Below are positions 54,780 to 64,000 of a stretch of DNA of 64,000 nt, piece by piece. The notes below the pieces were generated by a model, which was given only the letters and a program-made list of their open reading frames with translations, searched no databases and was not told the DNA's origin. The DNA comes from Copromyces sp. CBS 386.78 (Eukaryota; Ascomycota; Sordariomycetes; Sordariales; Sordariaceae). The stretch covers positions 186,001 through 250,000 of the forward strand of contig MU839118.1 in the NCBI GenBank assembly GCA_030685235.1, given 5' to 3'. The position numbers and the translations under genes are program-made. Position 1 is the first letter of the stretch. Each line of letters begins with the position of its first letter.

Positions 54780-56572
54780 CCAGCCGCGCACGCTGAAAAA
54801 GGTTTCAATGGAGTACCCCGAGGATCCATGGAACGCGCCCGATCTGCACAAAGGCCACAACCATGGCCCATTAGAACACTCGACGGGACATAACGGCGCC
54901 GCCGACGTCCCTCGCTCGATCGGCGGCCCTGACTTGAACGGCAACGGCGCTGTTTCGTACAGTACGAGTCCCGAACTGACGACGACCAGCACCGCGCTGC
55001 CCGGCCGGACTACTTCCACCTTCACCACCAGTCAACCACCTTCGGGTCCCAGCTCGATTCACAACGTCGCCGACTCGATCCAAGAAAGCAATGGCGCCTG
55101 GAACTACTTTCCCGGTAACTCCTCGGTAGGAGGGTTCAGCGAGCCAGCAGATAATGCAATCACAAGTCCCTTCGGCGGCAGTGGAGGAGCTGGCCAGTCT
55201 GTTGGTGGTCCGGTTAGCGGTTCCAACCCCAACCGAAGCATTGGACATGTCAGGCCGGGAAGCAACGTGGAGGAGAATGTTCTGGTGACGCTGATGCCGG
55301 AGAAGGAGGGCATGTTCATGTTCCAGCACCACAACTACGAGGTCTCGAGCATAAGACGGGGCAGTAAGGTCGTCCGACGATACAGCGACTTTGTGTGGTT
55401 GTTAGATTGCTTGCACAAGCGGTATCCGTTTAGGGTGCTGCCGCTGTTGCCTCCCAAGAGGGTTGCTCGTAAGTTGAATATCGTTCCGGAGAAGATGGGC
55501 TACGCTAACAGAGACAGTGAACGGCAACCATTTGTCTAATGACGGGGCCTTTATCGAGAAGCGCCGCCGCGGTCTGGCTAGGTTCCTCAACGCTCTTGTG
55601 CGTCACCCAGTTTTGGGCCAGGAGCAGTTGGTGATTATGTTCTTGACGGTGCCTACGGTATGTCTACATCAAACTTCCTTGGTTTGCGCAGCTGTTAACA
55701 ATGTGATCCTAGGAACTGTCTGTTTGGCGCAAGCAAGCTACAATTTCTGTCCAGGACGAGTTCACCGGCCGTACACTACCACCCGGTCTCGAGGACTCGC
55801 TTCCCCCAACTCTAGAGGAGCTCTTTGCGCGTACACGAGCAGGCGTCCGTCGCAGTGCCGATCTTTACATCAGCACCTGCACCATCATGGATCGTCTCGT
55901 TAAGCGCTCAGAAGGCGTAGCAGCCGACCACGCCCGGATGGCTCTTTCTCTAATCTCCCTCACCGAGGCCAGCGCCGACACCTATGCCACCGACAACAGC
56001 GATGTGCCACTTCTCAACGACGGGCTACAAGGTATGGGCCGACACCTGCGTACTGCGCAGGCCCTGATGGAGGACGAGGCCAAGGCTTGGGAAGAGGGTG
56101 TGTTGGAGGACTTGAAGAGGCAGCGAGATGCGCTAGTCAGTCTACGTGATCTGTTCGACAGGAGGGAGCGCCTCGACAAGGACAATATCCCGTTCTTGCA
56201 ACGACGCATCGAGACGAACGAAGCGAAGCTACAGGCACTTAACGCAAAGCCAGAAGGGACGGTTAAGCCGGGAGAGAAGGAGAAGGTTGTTGAGGCGATC
56301 ATAAAGGTATGTCCCTCTTTGTCCATTAATCAATACCATCAGTCTACTAACACCCAAAACAGGACAAGGAATCCATTGTCACACAACACAACCGCTCAGT
56401 ATTCGTCAAGGAATGCCTAAGAGACGAGCTACGATTCTTCCAGGGAACGCAGTACAACGTGTCGAGACTGACGCAGGATTGGGCGCAGGAGCGGGTGAAG
56501 TACTCGGAGATGTTGGCAGATAATTGGCGAAGGCTGCTGGACGACTTGGAAGGCATGCCGCTTGGGGATTAG
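53510..56572 (+). CDS. mvp1: Sorting nexin Mvp1/SNX8-like (798 aa, five exons)
   Basis: Exons 53510-54071, 54578-55468, 55518-55657, 55713-56306 and 56363-56572 join in frame to 798 residues. Order: an N-terminal region with an EH-like segment (LIRSLLPSADVPESYIETFD), a disordered Pro/Gln/Ser-rich part with 23 glutamines, a PX domain (about 415-530) with the phosphoinositide-binding RRYSDF motif and PPKR, and a C-terminal BAR-like alpha-helical domain (about 560-798). Mvp1 binds PI3P on endosomes and works in retrograde sorting of vacuolar cargo, in part independent of retromer. Intron 1 (506 bp) is long for this genome; the others are 49-56 bp with GCTAAC or CTACTAAC branches. The start has the context GCACAGCATGTC. 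The family call is firm. Confidence 0.93.
54709..54777. repeat. CAG/CAA repeat coding for 23 glutamines
   Basis: A mixed CAG-then-CAA tract in mvp1 exon 2. The codon mix suggests expansion in two phases. It is in the disordered linker before the PX domain. Confidence 0.95.
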
Positions 56573-57728
56573 GTGAACTCTGAGGGGCGTGGGCTTGGTC
56601 GAACTATCGGTCGTGGTGCTAGCCGCAGTGTCGGTGGTTCAGGAAGAGGCGGCGACATGGGGAGGAACAATACCATGAAGGTTCACAGGTCGAGCCATCG
56701 GCAATGGAGTTTCCACAGACCTACAGGGAGCGAGAACAGCAGAAGCGACACCGCCGTCAACGACAGAGGTGCCAGTGCAACAGGAAGGATTGTTTCTGCT
56801 GGTGGAGTGGTCCACTGGGCTTGACGGATATTGATGATGAGATTGATGACGATGAATTATGGACAAGGAAAAGAAGGTTACAGTTTCATGATGGGGGATA
56901 CCAGGCACTACCAGGCATGTGCAAAGATTGAGGGGGTACGGTATGGTCGGATGACCTTTGGTTTGGGGTTCTTCATGTATGACTTTGTTATGTTACTCAT
57001 GTTTATGGCGTTCGCATATATGATTTGCTTTGTGTCAAGTTGAGCTGTTGTATGTGTGTGGTCTGTAGGGGCGGGCTTTCTGTAGGAAGTTGACGGTACT
57101 GTAGACTGCAGAAGAGAAGATGTTTCCCGAAAACTTGCCTTGAACCATATTCTCTCCCATTATAAAGGATGTGGACTTGATGCTCATGCTTCTTTTGGTT
57201 GTCTAGTTCTTTACTTCGAGCCCAGCAAGACCGTTGTGTAAGTGACGATCACCACGTGTGAATACCGACCTCCGGCCTCCGGTAGGGCAGGTAGACCGTG
57301 AAAGAAAAGTCCAGACATCCCAATCGACCGGTCCCATGCCAAGAACCCCGGGACAAGCACTGCCGCGGGCGGCAGACATATGAGCGGGCGGGTATGTACG
57401 TAGCGGGAAGGTGTGCACCGCACTGCATGAGGTGTTGCGGTCGCAGCAGCGGCTTCCCCCGCCATGACGTTTTTTCTCAGCCTCGCCCTAGCGGGACTAA
57501 CAGCGCTGAATGGTCGTGGTTGCAGTGGGCTTTTCCTTGGTTCCTCCGCCCGCGAACGGAGGGGGCCGCTTCGCTGGTAAGTACCTTACCTCTAGTGCCC
57601 GCCCTAGGTAGACTCTCTCCCCTCCGCCTTCCGATCTTTCGACGAGACGCGCGGGAAGGGACGAAAGCAACTTAAACCTGCAACCCGAAATCCACGGTCA
57701 CGGCCAACCCAACCTCGGTCCCATATCT
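56573..57728. other. Intergenic region
   Basis: 3' untranslated part of mvp1, then the dcn1 promoter. Open frames at 56573-57043 are a GC-rich continuation without support. Confidence 0.5.
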
Positions 57729-58061
57729 ATGCGCAGTGTTATAAACACAACAGACCGTCCAACAGCGCTTCGAGGTCCTCCTGTCCGTCTGCCACATCAC
57801 CAACCAAACAGCCGATCCCGCCTATCGGCCTCTGCCCCGCGGCGACTTTGGGCTCGCAAACCGACCGAGATCAAACTCGTGCCCGAACAAGCAAACAAGC
57901 TCTCTCACCTTCGCCAGAACGGAATTCTTCTTCCAGGCGACTCACAAGTCGATTTACCGCCCAAGCATAACCTCCCACCCTCCGAGTGCGCCTGTTTCCT
58001 CGGACCCTTTCCGCCCAGCACTCGAAAGACGAAGGACGAACCCCCCACATCACAACGTTGA
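57729..58061 (+). promoter_or_regulatory. Long upstream ORF before dcn1 (110 codons)
   Basis: A frame starting with a true ATG at 57729 ends 12 bp before the dcn1 ATG. The translation is Pro/Arg/Ser-rich with no domain. If transcribed with dcn1 it is an upstream ORF that would reduce dcn1 translation. It may equally be promoter DNA. Confidence 0.3.
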
Positions 58062-58073
58062 AGAACCACCAGA

Positions 58074-60274
58074 ATGAGTAGCTCTAGGTTGCCCTCAACG
58101 GCCACCCAGAGGCAGAGGGTGGCCCAGTTTGTCGCCGTCACCAACGCGAGCAAGGAGAATGCGCAACGGGTGAGTTTACACAAGCCTCCAGCCAGCAAAA
58201 GCCCAATGTATCCAATGTCACAGGAAGGAAGGGATCGTTGCTGCTTGTCGCAAAACTTCAACTCCTTCACGTTGTGCGAGTGCGATTACATACGAACAAG
58301 GGAAGAGTGCAAGCAGACGCTAATATTTGAACTTGGATTTACAGTATCTCCGAAATGCAAACTACAATGTCGAACTTGCTGCGAATCTGTAGGTCCCTCC
58401 CTTCTTCCGTCCTTCGTCCCTTTCGTCAACTACCGACTATACCCCCCTTGTGAACCAACAATGTCGCACCACGGGGCACAGCACGCAATGCGTGTATCCC
58501 CTCGAAATTTATATCACGTTGGGACATGAAAGAGGTTTCGTTTTGGGGCCGGGTCGAAGCCGGCCAGAGAAGACGGTCGTTCGGATCGGGACTCCCTACA
58601 GATCCCCTACAGCTACAAGCTAGCTGTTTACCACCAATGAGTTTTACAAGGGACCGACATCCCGACACAATGTCTTATTAGGGGGGGGTTTCGTGTTGTG
58701 TTTTTTTTTTTTCTTTTTTTTTCGAGTCTTCGTTTCTTTCTTTTCAACCGTCAGCATCTGCTGTCTGCAACCCCCGGGTTTTCATTTTCTGTTTTGTCGG
58801 AGAGAAAAAAAAAACATCATCAGACGGGAGATGAGAGAGGCGCCACGAATGCAACCACGCCAACTACACACAGCACCGCGGTCACTCCAGTGGAGCCCTC
58901 CCCAGGCGGCCAGCCCAGCTCAACCTTAAATGTCCTGCCCGCTGGCGAATGAAAGCAACAAGACCAGACCCCTTTCCCATCCAAGGCATTTTTACCACTT
59001 TGCACCTCAAGACAAGATGGCAACACTTGACTCTTCAGAACCAAATAGTAACATGTTTTCGAAACTGTTTGGTTCTTGTCTCCAAAACAGGAATGGGCGC
59101 AAACTCCCCAAGAAGTCGGCTACTCCAAGCGAAGATGCGACTGAGACTGAGGAGGGGAGCCACCACTCGCGGTCACAATCTCACTCCCGATATCCCCGAA
59201 CAACGGTGGACAATGAGCCTGGGTCTCGTCAGTTGGAGGATCTTGCGTCCACAAAACCTGTCATAACCACTAGAAATGAGGAACTGGGCCCACTGCGCAA
59301 AGGTCTCAAGGGAATATCAACCCCAGCGGCCTTGGGCAAGGCGCCAGAATTAGAGTCCGTGTTGGCTTAAGACTGCCTTGCTTATTGTTTCCAAGTTCAG
59401 CAGGTTGGGAAACGGAAGACTAACTTTGCTTCGACTACAGGTACATGAACGACCGGGAAAGGAAGCGAGGCCCAGATGATGCGTTGAATCAACTGTTTGA
59501 CCGTCTGATCGGCGGTATGTCTCTTTGCCCTCTCTATCTCTCACTCATGTCGTACTAACTAAGCTCCATGTAGACGAGGACCGAGCAACAGCAGGAGCCG
59601 GAAAACCCGTCGACGCCATCGGTGCCGAGTCCGCCCAAGCCTACATCTCCTCCATGGGCGCCAACATCGAGAACGTCGAAGCTTTCGTGGTCCTCGAGAT
59701 CGTCCGCGCCGACTCCATCGGCCAAATCAGCCGCCAAGGTTTCGTCGAAGGCTGGACCGCCATCTACCTCGAGAGCCGCATCCCCGCCGACCCGACGGCC
59801 CACAAAAACTACGTCCAGATGTGCATCCAGAACCTGCCGCAAAATCCGGCCTACTTCAAAAAGGTGTACCAGTTCGCTTTCGGCCTGGGTAAGGCGGAAC
59901 CTGCCCAAAGGGCGCTGGAGAAGGACGTTGCCCTCGTGTTCTGGGATCTGTTTTTAGGTACCGCCAAGTCTTCAGATACGGGACCAGGACCGCGGCCGTG
60001 GAAGAGCAAGAACGTGGATTGGCTGGGGGCGTGGAAGCGGTTTTTGGCGGAGAAGTGGACGAGGAGCGTCAACAAGGATATGTGGAACCAGACGCTGGCG
60101 TTTGCGGAGAAGACGTTGGTGGATGAGACGTTGGGCTTCTGGAACGAGGATCAAGCGTGGCCGGGCGTGATTGACGATTTTGTGCTTTGGTGTAGGGAGG
60201 AGGGGATTGCCAAGAAGCCTGCGCCCGGGCAAGCAAGTGGTGAAGGGGAGGGGATGGATATTGAGGATTATTAG
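58074..60274 (+). CDS. dcn1: Defective-in-cullin-neddylation protein Dcn1 (304 aa, four exons)
   Basis: Exons 58074-58169, 58345-58388, 59441-59514 and 59574-60274 join in frame. The N-terminus is a UBA-like helical bundle (QRQRVAQFVAVTNASKENAQ, then YLRNANYNVELAANL). The C-terminal DCUN1/PONY domain (about 100-285) has conserved signatures including YVQMCIQNLPQNPAYFKKVY, KDVALVFWDLF and WPGVIDDFVLWCRE. Dcn1 is a scaffold E3 that speeds transfer of Nedd8 from Ubc12 to cullins, in cytosol and nucleus. Intron 2 is 1,052 bp, about ten times the usual size here, and contains an open frame (59017-59370). Donors are GTGAGT, GTAGGT and GTATGT; branch sites of introns 2 and 3 are GACTAAC and TACTAAC. 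The start is the first ATG of the frame. Confidence 0.92.
59017..59370 (+). other. Open frame inside dcn1 intron 2 (117 codons)
   Basis: From ATG 59017 (context ACAAGATGG) to a TAA at 59370, coding a Ser/Glu-rich, disordered 117-residue sequence. It lies on the same strand as dcn1 and wholly inside the intron. It could be a nested gene, an alternative exon, or chance. No homologue is recognised. Confidence 0.3.
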
Positions 60275-61494
60275 GAGAGAGACTTTGTTGGTCCAGTGAG
60301 TAGTAGCATCTGGACTTTGCCTCCGCCTTGGTGTAGAGGAGAGGAGAAGGAGAAGCAGCATTGACAATCAGCATATGCTATTGCCAGCGGATGGCGGGAA
60401 GACTTTTGTGGCTATCATGGGCCATGGCAAGCAGGCAGGTTTGGGCTTATCATCATCTCTGATGAGGTTTTTACCGTTAGGGTAAAACGACGCATAGAAC
60501 GATCAGAGGTTGAAAAGGGAAGGGTGGTTGTGGTTGATTCACAAAGAGCAAAGAGCAAAGATTACATTTACACAGCGCATTCCCAGATACACAATACAGA
60601 TAAGAGTACACACTTACAGTCTCAAAACCAATTCGGAGGTGATGAAGGAAGAGACCGGAATAGGTATCTTTCGAAGCAAGGTAGTCTTTTGTACGACAGT
60701 GTCATTTTTGCTTAGAGCTTTTGGAACTTGATCTTGAGAATATCGATATACCTCAAGGACTTGAGCTACAATCATAGGTGATCGAGAGAGACGTGAAAGT
60801 TGGAGAGTCAAAGTCAACAACCTCCCTCCCTCCCTTACAAGTAGAGTACATACACCCAATCCGGCAGGCGGGTGAACCCGGCAGAATCACAACAAAAGGA
60901 ATCTCCACAAAAATATCGAGCGGCAGCGGGCGCGAGCGGCACACCCGCTGCGGCACTGCGGCAACACCTTCTGGGCCCGGTCACTGCAGCAGCCACAGCG
61001 GTACCTTTCGACGGTTCAGGTGTGGGGCTCCGAACTTACAGGAATTACCCCTGATAATGCATGTAATCCTGGCCAGAGGTTCGTATGCATTTAGAGGCAC
61101 ATATGCACGAGCAGGCATATGCCAAGACCTCCAGGCCGCACTAACGTAGAAAATTTGGGGGGTTTTAGTGGGTCAATATAGGGGTTGAGCACTGAAAGAA
61201 GCCTGGCAAAATGTGCTAGAAAGTGCATATCACACCAAACTGGGTAGCTGGAACGTATGCATTTAAGCTTTTATGCAGTTTTACATACTAAATAATTGCG
61301 CCCGGGAAATCTTAAGCATTTAGAGGGTTTTATGCTCTTTCAGGTACATGCACGAGCAGGGGAAATTCCTGTATCGAGTTGCGGCCGACGTCGAGTTCCA
61401 ATCTACGCGCTTTCGATCGCATCGCATCGCGAAAACAACGTCCTTGGTCATTGATTCCTCGAGTCGATTGCCCGCCGCACCCCCACCAGACAAG
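60275..61494. other. Intergenic region with short direct repeats
   Basis: No gene supported. GCATTTAGAGG and ATGCACGAGCAGG occur near 61086-61118 and again in similar order near 61316-61360. A TATGCATTTA motif recurs near 61256. Confidence 0.45.
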
Positions 61495-62181
61495 ATGTTG
61501 TATGAGACTATTGGTATTGTATGTCACTCCTTACCATCACTGATGTCGAAGAAGGAATAGGGCAACAGGCAAAGGAAACAGAAACAGACGTGCTAACCTC
61601 AACCTCGATATAGGTCCGCCCGGGCAACATCGCCGAGGTGAAGGAGTATGTTTACCCTCCCGTCTAACCCGTTCCCCCTTCTCTCCGACCGAAACTATCC
61701 GTCCTTCCCCTACGTTCAACAGCCAAGATCGCCCACCGAGCTACATACGACCTATACAACCTTCAACCGCCGGCTGCCCACCACCATGTCACCACCATGT
61801 CTCCCCTCGACCACTACCACCCGACAGACAGACAACCCCTCGTCCCGACCCACGTACTAACACACACACGCGCAAAAAACCAGACTCGTCCTAACAGCCG
61901 GCAAACTCATCCTCAACCAAGGCGGCGTGATCCGCGACATCAAGAACTGGGGCACTTTTCTGCTCCCCCGTCCCGTCTCCACCAACCAGCAGCGCCACAC
62001 GCGCGGCCACTACTTTGTTATGCGGTACGACTCCAGCATCGCCACGCACGAGGAAGTCAGACGCACGATGAAGGCGGATCCCCGCGTTATTCGCACGGCG
62101 AACGTCAAGTTGGGAGATGGCAAGTTGGAGACGTTGAGCAGGTTTGGGGCGATTCCTTGGAGGAGTTTGGAGGAGGCTTAA
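61495..62181 (+). CDS. mrp17: Mitochondrial small-subunit ribosomal protein bS6m (117 aa, three exons)
   Basis: Exons 61495-61518 (only eight codons), 61614-61645 and 61884-62181 join in frame to 117 aa. The fold of S6 is visible: strand 1 MLYETIGIVRPGNIAEVKE, helix LVLTAGKLILNQGGVIRDIK, then WGTFLLPRP, YFVMRYDSS and the end DPRVIRTANVKL. The pattern matches yeast Mrp17 (from memory). It binds 15S rRNA with bS18 in the mitoribosome small subunit. Introns of 95 and 238 bp use GTATGT donors and GCTAAC or TACTAAC branches. The start fits the family. Splitting 56 coding bases over the first two exons makes automatic prediction error-prone. Confidence 0.9.
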
Positions 62182-63852
62182 TTAAGCTTGTCTGTCCTTG
62201 CTTGTCTTTGACTTGACTTGTGGGGGAGGTTAAGAGGGGATGGGATGGGATGGGATGGGAGGGCTGTGGAAGAAGGATCGGGGATATATATATATTTATA
62301 TATCCGGGACGACAATCACGAACCAATCGACGGACGGGGCGCAAACTACGATCTTCCCTCATTCAACTCAACTCTGTGACAGTTACTTTGGCCAACAAAG
62401 TACGACGGTTTCGTTCAGACTCTCGAGAGCGTGCACCAACCATGTCCATGAATCCTGGATCAAAGAGGAGAGGGACACACGTTCGAAAACCCAGCTGGCA
62501 GTATTTGACGACGGGCAACCGAACTAAGGCTTGTCGACGGAGGAAGTACTACCCGGTCGCGCGGAGTCCTTTCCAATATGAGCAGAGCAAAGCAAAAGTG
62601 GGGACATTGTTGCGTTCCAAACAAGCTTGAGGAGAAGCTTTCGGCCTTGCCCTTGACACTGACTGGTCCTGGTCCTGGTCCTGGTCCTGGTTCCCGGATG
62701 CCCTATCTTCCATCATCATGTACGATACACATATGAATGTTATGTATAGAAGAATACGATACCATATAAAGACACATGTTTCCCTTCGTGCAGTTCTTCC
62801 ACTTTCTAGGAATGGAATCACACTCAGACATCCATGATTTGGCCTGGGAAGAACCCGAGTACCTTGGAGGTTCTTGTTCTAGCCTTCATCCTAATGTGTG
62901 TCGAGCCTATATGAACTGGCCACAATCCTGATCCAGCAACTTACCTTCAAGGCGTTTCAAGGCGTAAGCGCCATCGATCCCTCAACCTTCCTTGATATGT
63001 AGGTAGATACGAATCAGTCTCCCCAATCCCAGTCAGCAAGCGCTCATCTGATAATCACTACTAAACACCATGATCACGGTTCGAACAGCGAGCATACGAT
63101 ACTTCATCGATTACTTTTACTACTCTAACGATACTACTACTCCATCCTCCCTCCGCTTAGTCCTCGCTCAACAAACTTTTAAACCAATCTTCCACCGTAC
63201 CGACCAACGCCCGCACAAGGCGTAAACAAGCAGTTAAAAAAAAACCACCCCTTGACGCTGGCTGCATGTACATATCCTACTTACTGCCCGGCGTTGAGGC
63301 CAGGCCCGGTAGTAAATGCAAGGAAGAGATGAACATATAACACACAGTACAGTAACTCCCAAACTCCTCCCCATCAACAACGCCTGCAGAAAAGAAAAGT
63401 AAAAAAGAAGTTTCGGGGAATGCAAAACCACCATCGATGCCATCGGTGCCATACAAAACCACAAAACAAGAGAGTGCCGTGAAGCAGAACATCTGAACAG
63501 AAAGAAAAGCAAGCCGCCATCTTGACCACATCCATCGAACACCCAGGTGCTACCTACCACTATGAGCTTTGGCACTTCACATGTTCCGTCTCTTTCTCGT
63601 CACCCTTTCCTCGTGCTCATCTCCAAGCAGCTCCGGGTACGTAGTTTTGAGTCTAGGGGCCGTTATACTCCATGTCCCATACATAGCTGGACATTGTTTT
63701 TGGGGTCAAGGGCCCGGGCGTTGGTCGAACTTGCGTGTACCGACCGCCCTCAACTACCGACAAAAGGCGCGCGCATCTCTTCCGTCTCCTGGCTCCGCAA
63801 TGCCGTTCTCGACCATGTCTTTGTGCTCCAATTCCGCAGAGGAGTTAAAACG
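62182..63852. other. Spacer with small simple repeats
   Basis: Includes GGGAT repeats (62236-62260), a TATA-type run (62285-62303) and a GGTCCT hexamer repeat (62663-62691). Open frames near 63234-63942 on both strands are short. The right part may be the 3' untranslated region of the minus-strand gene at the window edge. Confidence 0.45.
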
Positions 63853-63916
63853 CTACTCATCCTCATGCGGCAAGACAACCGAGTCCATATCGTCCCAAGC
63901 TTGCTCGACGTACGCC
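63853..63916 (-). CDS. Possible terminal exon of a minus-strand gene running off the window
   Basis: On the minus strand, GCTAAC then GAAACAG (branch and acceptor) precede one partial codon and 20 full codons (start AYVEQAWDDMD) ending in TAG. The acidic, Trp-containing text reads like a genuine C-terminus. The rest of the gene would lie beyond 64000. It cannot be identified from this piece. Confidence 0.4.
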
Positions 63917-64000
63917 CTGTTTCGTTCACAACCCCACGTTAGCAATCCACACACAACCTCACGTTCACCACCAGGACCGACCGAACCGAACAGGAAAGGA

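Noticed and set aside
61646..61883. Additional mini-exon in bS6m (around 61726-61752)
   Set aside because: The phases do not fit, and joining the exons directly matches the family alignment from memory.

Overview
This is a window of nuclear DNA from a filamentous ascomycete. It is most likely a Sordariales fungus close to Neurospora or Sordaria. The evidence is: short introns with GTAAGT/GTATGT donors and CTAAC branch sites; large microsatellite-rich spacers; and a copia retrotransposon whose interior is saturated with C-to-T and G-to-A changes, the mark of repeat-induced point mutation (RIP). The gene families (Mvp1, Dcn1, mitochondrial ribosomal proteins, fungal FAD oxygenases, a DUF7580-like protein) fit this. 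The species assignment is an inference.

Layout. 1-15440 is gene-poor. It holds one small cysteine-rich gene (1273-1473), a long simple-repeat spacer with a 10-N assembly gap, and a complete 5.5-kb Ty1/copia element (8638-14136) with 175-bp LTRs and a GATAG target duplication. 15441-16994 is a mannosyl-3-phosphoglycerate synthase-like gene, followed by a 4-kb repeat-rich spacer. 20960-32852 is metabolic: an NAD(P)-binding protein, an alpha/beta hydrolase, a phenol-hydroxylase-type FAD monooxygenase, a small secreted protein, a glutathione S-transferase and an FMO-type monooxygenase. 36312-47222 is a run of minus-strand accessory genes: a degenerate and an intact J-domain/coiled-coil protein with a tRNA-like relic between them, a 257-aa protein that may be a gasdermin-like cell-death factor, a DUF7580-like protein and a sugar transporter. 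45060-49650 also contains a dispersed repeat pair, two inverted-repeat (MITE-like) elements and a possible tRNA-derived SINE. 51276-62181 is conserved housekeeping: mitochondrial uL15, the sorting nexin Mvp1, the neddylation ligase Dcn1 and mitochondrial bS6. The right edge carries a possible terminal exon of a minus-strand gene.

The housekeeping genes show no shared pathway. The redox/conjugation enzymes at 20.9-32.9 kb could act on aromatic or xenobiotic compounds, but there is no backbone synthase or shared regulator to show they form a cluster. The 36-48 kb block looks like rapidly evolving accessory DNA and is the most promising place for unknown biology. Gene models were assembled by eye from splice signals, frame and family similarity; no searches were run.
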